64,000 nt of DNA from Alkalihalobacillus sp. LMS39. GTDB taxonomy: Bacteria > Bacillota > Bacilli > Bacillales > Bacillaceae_F. The stretch spans positions 4,154,001 through 4,218,000 of the forward strand of contig NZ_CP093300.1 in NCBI RefSeq assembly GCF_022812285.1. Reading direction: 5' to 3'. Under the pieces are notes generated by a model. It worked only from the letters and a program-made list of their open reading frames with translations. It ran no database searches and was not told the origin of the DNA. Both the position numbers and the translations under genes were made by a program. Positions 16,605 through 26,426 of this stretch are shown here, in pieces; position 1 is the stretch's first letter, and each line of letters opens with the position of its first letter.

Positions 16605-17768
16605 CTAACTTCTTATTCGTGCAAAGACCGAAAAGTAGCCAAAATAAAATAGCGCGGTTAATCCTAATAATAATGCACTTATTGTAATTGTAACTTCTGT
16701 GTTCTTCCCTAAAGCTAAAAGGCTACCTACAATGGGACCAACCATCACACCAATACCTTGCAACGAAGATACTAATCCCCAGCTCGCTTCTTTAATATAA
16801 CTAGGAATAAAATCCGCGAGAAATGAATTCCAGGCCGGCAGTAACATCGCATAAAAAATACCAATGGCAATGACACAAATCGTTGTAAATAAAAGGGTAT
16901 CACTTGTTGTTAATAAATATAAAAACAAAGCAAATACACTAAAACCAAGGATGATTGGAATTCTAATATTTACAATATCGACCCATCTTCCCATTGGGAT
17001 TAAAAAAACAATCGCACACAGCCCGCCAACCACCAACATAACCACATATTGTGGCTCAGTTAAATGAAGTTCTTCAATGGCAAAAGAAGGCAATATAGGG
17101 ATTAACATTCCCATAGCCATTCCTTGCAATAAAACACCAGGAATAACAATCTTACTTTTTTTCACAAATTGAACGAGCCCTTGCCACTCTGTTTTCATAT
17201 TCATTTGTTTAATTTCTACCTTTTGTGTATCACTTCTACTATAAATAAACCAAGCTAAAAGAAGCAATAAAGGTACAAAAAATCCTAACAGGTCCACCTG
17301 CAACGTGCTAATGACATTCATCGATATTGTTCCTGTGGCAATACCAAAAAGCCAACCAAAATAAACGAAACCCATGTTTTTGCCGCGATTTTCCCCACTT
17401 GCTTTTGTTAATACAACTAGCCATAGCGGACATATACCTAATCCTAGAACAATGGCTGCAAAAATCATAAGTCCATTTGAAGGTACTAAGAAAAATAACG
17501 ATACAGAAACAACCATCAGAAAAAAGCAACTATGCATCACTAATTTAACACCTAGTCTTTTCATAAAAAATCCAATACCGATATTTGTGACAGCATCGCT
17601 CACGAAATGCAATGTAATCGCAAGACCTATAAACGTAAGAGAAATCAATTGACTAGAAGCAAGGCTAGGTAAATAACTAATAATAATTGCTCCACGTACA
17701 AATTCTAATAATGTTAACACAAAAACTAGCAATAAAAACGGTTTATCTTTAACTAATGGTTTCAGCAT
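16605..17768 (-). CDS. MFS membrane protein, probable LtaA-like glycolipid flippase
   Basis: A 387-residue major facilitator protein with about 12 hydrophobic helices and the cytoplasmic loop motif MGRWVDIVNIRIP. Its first 20 bases overlap the end of the UgtP-like glycosyltransferase gene, so the two are translationally linked. In staphylococci, the gene next to the diglucosyl-diacylglycerol synthase encodes LtaA, which flips that glycolipid to serve as lipoteichoic acid anchor. The same pairing here makes LtaA the best guess. Sequence alone would allow a drug exporter. It ends at a hairpin shared with the convergent gene. Confidence 0.75.
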   Translation of the reverse strand: MLKPLVKDKPFLLLVFVLTLLEFVRGAIIISYLPSLASSQLISLTFIGLAITLHFVSDAVTNIGIGFFMKRLGVKLVMHSCFFLMVVSVSLFFLVPSNGLMIFAAIVLGLGICPLWLVVLTKASGENRGKNMGFVYFGWLFGIATGTISMNVISTLQVDLLGFFVPLLLLLAWFIYSRSDTQKVEIKQMNMKTEWQGLVQFVKKSKIVIPGVLLQGMAMGMLIPILPSFAIEELHLTEPQYVVMLVVGGLCAIVFLIPMGRWVDIVNIRIPIILGFSVFALFLYLLTTSDTLLFTTICVIAIGIFYAMLLPAWNSFLADFIPSYIKEASWGLVSSLQGIGVMVGPIVGSLLALGKNTEVTITISALLLGLTALFYFGYFSVFARIRS

Positions 17769-18915
17769 ATGTTTGTTCTATTACTAATGGTGTCGTTTGA
17801 ACAGAAGGAGAAGAAAGCATTTCAACAATGTCATCACAAATCATATTGGCTGCACTTCCTTTATAAAGCTGCTCCATTCTTTGTTTCATTTCTTTTCTTT
17901 TTGAATCATTCGTTACAATTTCAGTTATTTGAGTTATTAGTTCTGATTTTGAATCGACAACCTCAGCAATACCTTTCTGTTTAAAATAAAGAGCATTTTC
18001 AGTTTCTTGACCAGGTACACATCCAAATAATATTAATGGCACATGAACAGCAAGTGCTTCACTTAATGTTATTCCCCCTGGCTTTGTTACTAACACTGTA
18101 GCAACACTCATCCATTTATCAATTTCATTCGAATAGCCAATAATTTTGACATCATTTTCCGAACAAAAAGAAGAATCTAATGATTGTTTTAATTTTTTGT
18201 TTTTACCACAAATGACAACGACCTGACAGTCGGTCGAGTTTTGAATTTCTTGTACAACTTGGTCTAAATCTTGCAATACGCCAAAAGCTCCTGCAATGAT
18301 TAAAATAATCGGTTTTGTTTTTGATAAATTAAATGTCTTCAAAAATGATTCTTGCATTATTTTTTGTTCAAAAGAAGGTTGAATCGGTATACCTGTAACT
18401 TTCACTTTTTGAGGTAAAATTCCGCTCTTTTTTAACCTCTCGACAATTTCATTTGTGGAAACATAATACGTATCGACCTCTTCATGAATCCAATGGTTAT
18501 GAACACAATAATCGGTCACAACTGTGACAATGGGAATAAGAGTACCTTTTCGTTTTCGGTATTCAGGGACAACAAGCATCGGAAAGGTGTTCACGATAAT
18601 ATCTGGGTTTTCACGTTGAACAATTTCATCAAGCTTTTCCATTCCTAGTCGGCGAGTTACCTTCGTAATGTAACTGTTCTTTTTCTTGTCGGTTCCATAA
18701 TAAATACCACCATAAATCCGTTGACCATACGTAAAACTTTTAATATATAAGTATCTCGTGACCTTAGTAATTAATGGGTGTGCTTCAAAAAACAAATCAG
18801 AAGTAACAATATTCGTAATCCCTTTATCTCTGAATGTTTTTTCAAGTGTTTTTGTAACTTGTAAATGCCCATTTCCATAACTTCCAGTTAAAATCAACAC
18901 TTTAGGACCGGCCAT
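17749..18915 (-). CDS. ugtP: UgtP-type processive diacylglycerol glucosyltransferase
   Basis: A 388-residue member of the MGDG synthase-like GT28 family (B. subtilis UgtP, S. aureus YpfP), which adds glucose from UDP-glucose to diacylglycerol at the inner membrane face. Seen: LILTGSYGNGHLQVTKTLE at the N-terminus (lipid-acceptor loop), VTDYCVHNHWIHEEVDTYYV, VTGIPIQPSFE, and the nucleotide-sugar site VTKPGGITLSEALA near residue 285. The length is normal. The start ATG follows GGGTGGATG. The product anchors lipoteichoic acid and is a cell-size signal in B. subtilis. The downstream MFS gene overlaps it. Confidence 0.9.
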   Translation of the reverse strand: MAGPKVLILTGSYGNGHLQVTKTLEKTFRDKGITNIVTSDLFFEAHPLITKVTRYLYIKSFTYGQRIYGGIYYGTDKKKNSYITKVTRRLGMEKLDEIVQRENPDIIVNTFPMLVVPEYRKRKGTLIPIVTVVTDYCVHNHWIHEEVDTYYVSTNEIVERLKKSGILPQKVKVTGIPIQPSFEQKIMQESFLKTFNLSKTKPIILIIAGAFGVLQDLDQVVQEIQNSTDCQVVVICGKNKKLKQSLDSSFCSENDVKIIGYSNEIDKWMSVATVLVTKPGGITLSEALAVHVPLILFGCVPGQETENALYFKQKGIAEVVDSKSELITQITEIVTNDSKRKEMKQRMEQLYKGSAANMICDDIVEMLSSPSVQTTPLVIEQTYAETIS

Positions 18916-19116
18916 TTGTATTCATCCACCCTCATCACTGTTATGAAGTGTTTTCTTGTTGCACTCCTCTCTTTATAATAATCAATAGAGTTGAACGAAA
19001 TATGAACAAATTGTTAAGAAGTGGTGAAGAAACGATGTAAAAAAATGGAGGAATATAGAAAACATTGGATATTCATTTAGAGACTCATTGGTATCAATAC
19101 AATAGTTTAAAAGAAA

Positions 19117-19137
19117 AACCTGTCGACTCGACAGGTT
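19117..19137 (-). terminator. Terminator of the first GGDEF-EAL gene
   Basis: AACCTGTCGA/TCGACAGGTT with a one-base centre, followed on the minus strand by TTTCTTTT. It overlaps the stop codon. The 19138-18916 interval otherwise holds only the ugtP promoter region. Confidence 0.8.
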
Positions 19138-21463
19138 AAAATTCATTGTTCCTATTAGAAATAAACAAATCGAATTCATCGATTGGTAATGGTGGGCTTA
19201 AATAATAGCCTTGAAACTCTTCACATCCTATATCTTTTAAAAATTCAATTTGTTGAGGTTTTTCTACCCCTTCTGCAATCACTTTTAAATTTAACCCTTT
19301 TGCCATAACGGTTATAAGCCTTACAATCGCAGCATCCTTTTCACTAAACTCAGCGGAATGGATGAAGGAACGGTCAATTTTTAATTTATCAATTTGAAAT
19401 TGACTTAAGTATCGAAGTGATGAATAGCCTGTACCAAAATCATCAATAGAAATTTGAATGCCCATTTGTTTTAACTGTGATAATTTCATCATAATATTTT
19501 CTGTATTGTCCATCGCTAAACTTTCCGTTATTTCTAGCTCTAAATACTTGGGGCTTACACCCGTTTCCTCGATGACCTTTGCTATGGATTCGACAAAATC
19601 AGGCTGTTGAAACTGATTGGATGAAATATTGATGGCAATTTTTGTTGGAGGTATGCCATTTTCTTGCCATGTTTTAATTTGATTACAAACCGTTTTAAGT
19701 ACCCACTCGCTTATCTCTGAAATCATGCCTGTTTCTTCAGCTAAAGGAATAAATGTAAAAGGCGAGATCATCCCTTTTTTCGGATGTTTCCAACGAATTA
19801 ATGCTTCCGCTCCGATAATTTTTCCCGTTCGGATCGATGTTTGTGGTTGATAATGTAAAATAAATTCATTTTTCTTAATCGCCTTTCTTAGCGAAAGTTC
19901 TAAATCCAGACGTGTTTGATTTTTCATATCATCATGGTAAAACTGAAAATTATTTTTTCCTTTTTCTTTCACTTTGTACATGGCTGTATCCGCGTGCATA
20001 AGTAACGTTTCACAGTCCGCACCATTATCAGGACTTATCGAAATTCCTATACTTGGAGTAATATGTAATTCTCTATCGTATAAAAAAAATGGTTTTGAAA
20101 TTTGTTCTAATACTGTTTCTGCTGTGTTTTTCACTTCATCTACCTCAACGTTTTCTAATACTATGGCAAATTCATCTCCACCAATTCGATAAATCGCAGT
20201 TTCTGTTAGTACATTTTTTAGCCGATCACTGACATCTTTTAAAAGCAAATCACCAACAGAATGTCCTAATGTATCGTTAATCACTTTAAATCGGTCTAAA
20301 TCCAATATCATCACAGCTAGTTTTCCCTCGATAGCTTTGATTGCTTTTGCCACATTATCTTCAAATAGTCTCCGGTTCGGTAGTTTCGTAAGCATATCAT
20401 AGTACGCCATAAATTCTACACTTTTTAACGTTTTTTCTAATTGTTCTGTTCTTTGTTTCACTTTTAATTCTAATTGTTCATTTAATAGATTTAATTTGCT
20501 AAATAACTTTTCATTTTCTACCACGGTAATAACTTGCCTAACAATAATTAGAATAATACAAACAAATAATCCAAAAACAATGCTATTAATTCCTCCTGTA
20601 TAATAAACAACATACGCAAATAAACCAATTACACCGACATAAGGAATGCTTTGCTTGTACATTTGCTTCTTTAAGGAACTATTAGGTAAAGGCTTTCTTT
20701 CCTCCACCTTTTGTCTAAAACAAACCCCTGCTAAGCCGATAAGTAAAATCGATAAGACCCATAAAGGCTCTGCAAGACTACCATATTCGTAGACACCTGA
20801 TAGTTTTTCATAGGAATAGATAGTGTCTGCAATTATTTTCATTATCATGCCTGACGCTAAAACAAGCGTCGTCCTTGTTCGAAATACTACTGTTGAAAAA
20901 GATAAACTTAACACACCAAACAAAATGCCTAAATCTATAATTGGAAATACGAGCTCAATTGGAAAAACAAGACTCGTTTTATAAGCCATGAGTGGTTGAA
21001 TAACAAATGTCCAACTAATTGTCGTGGCAATAACCATAACAATTAATGAATCGAATAATACTCTGTACATTCGAAATGAATTTCTTTTAAAATACACAAT
21101 AATAATTAGAGCAACTAAATAACAAAGTGTATGGGCGATCCACAAAAACTGAGCTGGGTTATAAGAAAAAATGGTATACGGAGAATTGTCAAATAGCCCC
21201 CACGCTACAATCCCTAAAAAATACAAGATGCTTGAGAGGGCTAAAAGAAGCCAGCAATACTTTATTAAACTAAGTGTATGTAAATACGTTGTAAACAGCC
21301 ACCAAAATGAGAGGATAGAGGCAATAAGATGAAAACTAAATCCGCCCCACAATAAAAGGGAAGGTGATTGCACTGTCATCAAATTCCATACGATATACAG
21401 AAGAATTAAGATAAAAACTACGATAAAAGAGTATCCGGAATTAAGTCGATTCGTCATCTGCAT
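19136..21463 (-). CDS. Membrane GGDEF-EAL protein (c-di-GMP synthesis/hydrolysis)
   Basis: 775 residues: a 9-10-helix membrane region (about 10-315), a coiled coil (about 318-350), a GGDEF domain with intact GGDEF at 428-432, and an EAL domain with EAL at 553-555. Further EAL-domain catalytic landmarks are EITESLAMDN and DDFGTGYSSLRYL. Both enzyme signatures look complete, so the protein could make or break c-di-GMP. The membrane region is clearly homologous to that of the protein at 29615-32269 (shared ADT-Y-Y...GSL-x-PL segment at about 212-238). It is probably monocistronic, with GGGAAGG before the ATG. The signal sensed is unknown. Confidence 0.9.
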   Translation of the reverse strand: MQMTNRLNSGYSFIVVFILILLYIVWNLMTVQSPSLLLWGGFSFHLIASILSFWWLFTTYLHTLSLIKYCWLLLALSSILYFLGIVAWGLFDNSPYTIFSYNPAQFLWIAHTLCYLVALIIIVYFKRNSFRMYRVLFDSLIVMVIATTISWTFVIQPLMAYKTSLVFPIELVFPIIDLGILFGVLSLSFSTVVFRTRTTLVLASGMIMKIIADTIYSYEKLSGVYEYGSLAEPLWVLSILLIGLAGVCFRQKVEERKPLPNSSLKKQMYKQSIPYVGVIGLFAYVVYYTGGINSIVFGLFVCIILIIVRQVITVVENEKLFSKLNLLNEQLELKVKQRTEQLEKTLKSVEFMAYYDMLTKLPNRRLFEDNVAKAIKAIEGKLAVMILDLDRFKVINDTLGHSVGDLLLKDVSDRLKNVLTETAIYRIGGDEFAIVLENVEVDEVKNTAETVLEQISKPFFLYDRELHITPSIGISISPDNGADCETLLMHADTAMYKVKEKGKNNFQFYHDDMKNQTRLDLELSLRKAIKKNEFILHYQPQTSIRTGKIIGAEALIRWKHPKKGMISPFTFIPLAEETGMISEISEWVLKTVCNQIKTWQENGIPPTKIAINISSNQFQQPDFVESIAKVIEETGVSPKYLELEITESLAMDNTENIMMKLSQLKQMGIQISIDDFGTGYSSLRYLSQFQIDKLKIDRSFIHSAEFSEKDAAIVRLITVMAKGLNLKVIAEGVEKPQQIEFLKDIGCEEFQGYYLSPPLPIDEFDLFISNRNNEF

Positions 21464-21627
21464 TAGTAACCTTCCCTATAGTCAGCCTGTCATTATTCGC
21501 TTTTTAAAAGAAAAATAATCTATCTTTATTAGATTTTCATACATGATTCTTAGATTATTTTACATGATTTTGTCGAAAAATGCCAATAATTTTTGCTTGA
21601 CTCTATTGTTCTCCCAGATTATTGTAC

Positions 21628-22533
21628 TCATTTTAAAACTAGAGAAGCGGCTCCAATAATACCCGCCTCTTGTTTCAATTCTGCCGGAACAATTTTTGTT
21701 TTCCGGCCAAATGGACTTAACGCATATTTGGATACATATTGTTGAACAGCTGAAAATAACGGTTCACCAACTAATGACACTCCTCCACCAACGACAATTT
21801 TTTCTGGCTCAAACATATTAATAAGGCTTACGAGACCGATACCAATATATTCATACGTTTCCTCGATTAACTCGGTCATTTCTTCGTGACCATCATGATA
21901 TATGGCAAAAACTTCTTTTGTATCAAGGTCTCGTCCTAATTGCTCTGTTGCCCGCCTTGCAATAGCTGTTCCTGAAGCTAACCATTCAAAGCATCCCCTT
22001 TGTCCACATACACAAATCCCTTTTGAATGGTCTATTACAATATGCCCTATATCCCCTGCATTTCCAAATGCTCCACTAATCAATTGACCGTTTGCATATA
22101 AGCCTGCACCGATTCCCGTACTAATGGTGACAAAAATATAGTGCGAGTGACCTTGAGCTGCACCAAATCGCCCTTCTGCTAATGTAGCTGCTGTCGCATC
22201 ATTTTCAAAAGAAATCGGAACATTCCATGCATTCTTAAAAAAAGAAACAACTTCAATATTGCGCCATTTCGGCAAATTAGGAGGACAAGCTATAATCCCT
22301 TCCTTTTTATTAATCGGCCCAGGTGCACCAATACCAACACCCGTAATCACTTGCCATGAAAGTTGTTCCGATTCCATTAGTTTCTCTGTTTGTTGTTTGA
22401 TTTCTACTAGAATCTCATTTGGGTCCTTTGTTTTATCAGTTGTGATTTTCACTTTTGCTTTTAATTTCCCCTGTAAATCAACGATGCCAATTGCAATTTT
22501 TGTGCCTCCAATATCAATTCCAATTGCAAACAC
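21628..22533 (-). CDS. ROK-family sugar kinase (glucokinase-like)
   Basis: A 301-residue ROK kinase. The ATP loop is GIDIGGTKIAIGIVD at the N-terminus, the catalytic Asp lies in SFENDATAATLAEGRFGAA, and the zinc-binding CVCGQRGCFEWLASG segment is complete. It phosphorylates a hexose at C6 in the cytosol; glucose, mannose and fructose are all handled by this family. It lies 25 bases downstream of a beta-mannosidase gene on the same transcript, so mannose or glucose from manno-oligosaccharides is the likely substrate (inference). Confidence 0.85.
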   Translation of the reverse strand: MFAIGIDIGGTKIAIGIVDLQGKLKAKVKITTDKTKDPNEILVEIKQQTEKLMESEQLSWQVITGVGIGAPGPINKKEGIIACPPNLPKWRNIEVVSFFKNAWNVPISFENDATAATLAEGRFGAAQGHSHYIFVTISTGIGAGLYANGQLISGAFGNAGDIGHIVIDHSKGICVCGQRGCFEWLASGTAIARRATEQLGRDLDTKEVFAIYHDGHEEMTELIEETYEYIGIGLVSLINMFEPEKIVVGGGVSLVGEPLFSAVQQYVSKYALSPFGRKTKIVPAELKQEAGIIGAASLVLK

Positions 22534-22558
22534 TTACATCCCCCACCTTTTCCCAATG

Positions 22559-25024
22559 TTATTCCATTGTTGCGATATCATAAATCGAACGCGTTTTAAA
22601 TTGTTTTTTAAACAGGTCAAGATCCATTACTTGATTCATCTTTTCTTTTAATACAACAATTTCTTTCGTTTCACCAGCAGATAAATCAAAGTAATTATCA
22701 CTAAATATACAATCTGCTTCATGTAAATCTAACTCGATATATTTTGCAAATGCTTCTGTTTTTAGAGTAATTACAAACGATTGCTCTGTTTCCGTTATAT
22801 CCACCTTCATTTTCGGATTTAAAAATTGAAAATGTTTTGCTTTTGTAAATAAAATAGTCGAGTGTCCTTGCACTTTTCCTTCATATATTAATTTATAGTC
22901 TAAATAATGCTTCTGTTTCATCTCCTCTGAAAAAAGCTGATGAAAAGTCATTGACTCACATGGCTTTGCAAACAAAGGGGGAACTGTTGCTACAACTGTG
23001 CCTTGTTGGATAATTGTTGAATCATTTCTTCTCAAGCTCCATTCAATTGTACAAACAACCTCTTCTGTTCGGTCATTTGTCACGTAAAAACTCATGGTAT
23101 TTTCTTCATCTAAAACAGATAACAACACTGGGGCATAAAACTTTTTCGCAAAATAATGTAGAGCTTTCCAACGTCCGTTATAATCAATACTTGACCAAGA
23201 AGCAACTGGCCAACAATCATTCAATTGCCAATAGATAGACCCCATACAACGGCCGCGGTGTCTTCTCCAATGTTCAACCCCATATTTAATGGCCTCTGCT
23301 TGTAAAATTTGTGAAGCATATAATAAAGAAGAGAAGTCTTTTGGATACAAAAAGTTTTCCGACAAATAAAACAATATCTTTCCATTTGCTGCTCCATTTT
23401 TTTGATGGTTCTCCATAACAGGAGAAAAGATATTACGATCTACTGGCTCTGTAAACGACTTTACCGTCTTTAAAGAAGGGAAAGATTGAAAGCCAAATTC
23501 TGAGCAAAACCGGAAATGAAATTTTCGATATTCGGTAAAAGGTTTTAATCCATGCCACACATCCCAATAATGGACATCACCTTCATTTTGACTATTGGGC
23601 TTCACAAAACCTCCGCCTGATGATGGAGAAGAAGCCCAATAAAATGTTTGCGGGTCTAATTTCTTCATTAAATCAGGGAAAATCATTTCAAACTGCTTTA
23701 TATAATCCATCCTAAGTTTCGGCGGTTTCGGAAAATCCCACCCTACCCATGCTTCTTCCATTTCATTGTTTCCACACCATATTCCTAGACAAGCATGATG
23801 CCGTATTCTTTTAACATTATCTTCTACTTCTGCAATTATCGTTTCTGTAAATGCATCTGTTAATTCATAAACAGCACAAGCGAACATAAAATCTTGCCAA
23901 ACGATAAGTCCATATTCGTCACATAATGTGTAAAAATCATCGTTTGGATAATAACCTCCACCCCACACACGAATCGTATTGAAGTTTGCATCCACACAAT
24001 TTTTTATCAGCTTTTCTGTTTGCCCTTTTGATCCTCTAGAAATTAAATTATCTTCAGGTATATAGTTGGCACCCATAGAAAAAATCGAAATTCCGTTAAC
24101 TTCGAATTCAAATGTTCTTCCCCATTGGTCAAGTTCTTGTTTTACTTTTATCGTTCGTAACCCAACCGTGTACGATTTAGCATCGATTTTTTTCTCATTT
24201 TCGTAAAGCCCGATTATAACTTTATACAACGGCTGTTCACCGTATCCATTTGGCCACCATAGCTTTGGGGCGTTTATTATCGTTTCGAGTTGTTCTACTT
24301 GTTCTATCGGAGCTGTATCGTTGCTAATAACACCCCCGTTCGGATCAATAATCTGTACATTTACGGTTACAGTCGAAGGTCGAAACATTATTATTTTTAT
24401 TTTCGTCTGCAATGTTACTTGACCAGGAGAATGGTGTTGAGTCATATAAACATCTTCAATTTTTCCAGTTTCATATCCTCGTAAAGAAATTGACCGCCAA
24501 ATCCCGCTGTCTGGAACTTTTGGCCCCCAATCCCATCCGAACATATAATGAGCTTTTCGTAAATGAGGGAAACCATCTATTGCGTCAGGTACACCCCATA
24601 AATAACTTTCTGATTGTTTTTCTTTTATGTATTGCACAGGAGAAGTGAAGTAAATATGAATTTCATTTACTCCCACTTGCAAATACTTTTTAACATCTAA
24701 CTCATATGTACGATGCATATTATTCGTCGTCGCAACGACATTTCCATTTATCGATACTCTGGCTAATGTGTCTAATCCCTCACAGCATAACGTAATTTTA
24801 TCTTGCAGTAAAAAACTTTCATTAATATCAAATTTTCGAATGTATTCATAATCTTTTTTGGCTAGTTCATACACAAACTTCTCGTTATCACGGTAAAAGG
24901 GGTCTTCCATTTTTCCATGTTTCAACAGCACAGAAAAAACCGAACCGGGTACAATCGCTTCTAACCATTCATCTGAATCCGCTTGTTTCATCTTCCATTT
25001 TCCATTTAAATCGATGGTCAGCAA
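22559..25024 (-). CDS. GH2 beta-mannosidase, cytosolic
   Basis: An 821-residue GH2 enzyme: sugar-binding beta domain (about 1-170), immunoglobulin-like domain, TIM barrel (about 290-600) and C-terminal beta domains. The acid/base Glu is in GIWCGNNEMEEAWVGWD and the nucleophile in RFCSEFGFQSFPS, matching eukaryote-like beta-mannosidases. It releases mannose from the non-reducing end of beta-manno-oligosaccharides. No signal peptide is present. The likely start is TTG at 25024, because AAGGAG is 8 bases upstream; the in-frame GTG at 25033 overlaps that site. First gene of the mannosidase-ROK operon. Confidence 0.88.
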   Translation of the reverse strand: MLTIDLNGKWKMKQADSDEWLEAIVPGSVFSVLLKHGKMEDPFYRDNEKFVYELAKKDYEYIRKFDINESFLLQDKITLCCEGLDTLARVSINGNVVATTNNMHRTYELDVKKYLQVGVNEIHIYFTSPVQYIKEKQSESYLWGVPDAIDGFPHLRKAHYMFGWDWGPKVPDSGIWRSISLRGYETGKIEDVYMTQHHSPGQVTLQTKIKIIMFRPSTVTVNVQIIDPNGGVISNDTAPIEQVEQLETIINAPKLWWPNGYGEQPLYKVIIGLYENEKKIDAKSYTVGLRTIKVKQELDQWGRTFEFEVNGISIFSMGANYIPEDNLISRGSKGQTEKLIKNCVDANFNTIRVWGGGYYPNDDFYTLCDEYGLIVWQDFMFACAVYELTDAFTETIIAEVEDNVKRIRHHACLGIWCGNNEMEEAWVGWDFPKPPKLRMDYIKQFEMIFPDLMKKLDPQTFYWASSPSSGGGFVKPNSQNEGDVHYWDVWHGLKPFTEYRKFHFRFCSEFGFQSFPSLKTVKSFTEPVDRNIFSPVMENHQKNGAANGKILFYLSENFLYPKDFSSLLYASQILQAEAIKYGVEHWRRHRGRCMGSIYWQLNDCWPVASWSSIDYNGRWKALHYFAKKFYAPVLLSVLDEENTMSFYVTNDRTEEVVCTIEWSLRRNDSTIIQQGTVVATVPPLFAKPCESMTFHQLFSEEMKQKHYLDYKLIYEGKVQGHSTILFTKAKHFQFLNPKMKVDITETEQSFVITLKTEAFAKYIELDLHEADCIFSDNYFDLSAGETKEIVVLKEKMNQVMDLDLFKKQFKTRSIYDIATME

Positions 25025-25357
25025 GAAAAACACTCCTTTAATACAAACATATTTTATAGCTTTCCCAATTTTAAAAACAACCCTAAACTATTTTTGTTAT
25101 TTTTGTTATTATTTTCGTTATTATAAACACATTGATGATAACACTTTTACTAACCTTTTGACAATTCAGAGTCCCTTTCGTTCTCGTTAATCAATTAAAG
25201 GAGCATACTTATTAGGCAAATGAATTAACTTTGACTCTTTTTTCAATGAAAGCAAAGGTCTGCAAAGGAACTTCACAAAGTTTAGCCTGAATGTTTTTCT
25301 TTATAGAGTATGATATAATCTTTTAATGAGGTTTTAAAAACTTCAAATAATATAAGT
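25025..25357. other. Divergent intergenic region, GH2 operon versus CapA operon
   Basis: About 330 bases without a gene. On the minus strand, TATAAT (in GTTTATAATAACG, near 25119-25124) is a possible -10 box for the GH2 operon, without a good -35 box. It is followed by a short run of GTTATT-like direct repeats (25095-25130) that could be an operator. The plus-strand promoter is listed separately. Confidence 0.4.
25311..25319 (+). promoter_or_regulatory. Extended -10 promoter (TGATATAAT) of the CapA/ATP-grasp operon
   Basis: A TGN-TATAAT extended -10 about 54 bases before the CapA start. No convincing -35 box is visible. Confidence 0.6.
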
Positions 25358-25372
25358 ATGTTGGGTGATGGG

Positions 25373-26413
25373 ATGTCTAAAGTGAAACTAGTAGCAGCAG
25401 GTGATGTTTTACTTCATTCACGGGTCTATAATAAATGTAAACAAAAAGATGGGACCTACAATTTCGATGATAAATTTGGCCATGCGAAAGAACTTCTCAG
25501 TTCTGGTGACGTTACAATTGTGAATCTTGAATCCATTGTAGCAGGTACTGAATTCGGGCTTTCCTCTTATCCTAGATTCAATAATCCTATTGAAATAGCA
25601 CAAACACTGAAAGATTATGGGACGGATATTGTTAGTTTAGCTAATAATCATGTGTACGATCATGGAGTAGAGGGTCTTTTGAAATCATTAGAGAATTTAA
25701 ATGAAATTAACCTTCCTTATGTAGGTGCCTATTCTTCTATCGAAGACAATGATACATATAGAATTATTGAGAAAAATGGTTTGAAAATTGGATTTGTTTC
25801 CTACACAAGAGAATTTAAAAGGTTAAAAAAAATAGAGAAAGACAAAGATTATTTAGTAAATATCTTTGACGAACAAAACGTTATTCCGATGAGAAACCAA
25901 ATTCAAAAGTTAGCGGACTCAGGCTTGGTAGATCTAGTTGTCGTTGCGCTTCATTTTGGTAAAGAATACACACTTTATCCAACTGCTGTTCAAAGAGAGA
26001 TTGCAGCAGAAATTTCTGATGGTGGAGCAGATGTGATTTTAGGTCATCATCCTCACGTTCTTCAACCACCAGAAATCATTTTGAATTCTAGAGGAAAAAA
26101 ATCATTTTTTATTCCATCTTTAGGAAATTTTTACTCAGGACAACACGGTGTTTATCGTCAAATTGGTGCTACTTTAAGTATTGACATAGAAAAGGTTGAG
26201 GGAAATCCGATTATTAGTTTTCAAAACCCTACATTACACTTAACATTTGTCGATACATTTGATAAAAAGGACTTTAAAATGTACTCTTTTATGGAATATA
26301 TCAAAACCAACCCGTACATTAAAACTAACCGTGGTACATTCGAATCATTAGAAATCTTTACTGAACTTGTTAATCGTATGAGATCAAAGATTACTGACCT
26401 CAGTTTAAAATAA
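25373..26413 (+). CDS. CapA/PgsA-family metallophosphatase-fold protein
   Basis: A 346-residue CapA-family protein (PF09587). Seen: KLVAAGDVLLHSR, VTIVNLESIVAG, DIVSLANNHVYDHG, VVALHFGKEY and VILGHHPHVLQ, covering the full metal-binding signature set. CapA proteins are needed for poly-gamma-glutamate and related capsules. Unlike most, this one has no N-terminal membrane anchor or signal peptide and is cytosolic by prediction. I place the start at 25373 (MSKVKLV) because GGTG precedes it; an in-frame ATG lies 15 bases upstream. It is 13 bases upstream of an ATP-grasp gene, so the two form an operon. No pgsBCE genes are nearby. Confidence 0.85.
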   Translation: MSKVKLVAAGDVLLHSRVYNKCKQKDGTYNFDDKFGHAKELLSSGDVTIVNLESIVAGTEFGLSSYPRFNNPIEIAQTLKDYGTDIVSLANNHVYDHGVEGLLKSLENLNEINLPYVGAYSSIEDNDTYRIIEKNGLKIGFVSYTREFKRLKKIEKDKDYLVNIFDEQNVIPMRNQIQKLADSGLVDLVVVALHFGKEYTLYPTAVQREIAAEISDGGADVILGHHPHVLQPPEIILNSRGKKSFFIPSLGNFYSGQHGVYRQIGATLSIDIEKVEGNPIISFQNPTLHLTFVDTFDKKDFKMYSFMEYIKTNPYIKTNRGTFESLEIFTELVNRMRSKITDLSLK

Positions 26414-26426
26414 AGGTGGATGCTTC

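Noticed and set aside
16605-17768. Generic multidrug exporter for the MFS protein
   Set aside because: The overlap with the UgtP-like gene favours an LtaA-type role; a drug exporter remains possible.
18982-19179. 65-codon minus-strand frame overlapping the end of the GGDEF-EAL gene
   Set aside because: It overlaps a terminator and the end of a real gene, with low-complexity hydrophobic sequence and no binding site.
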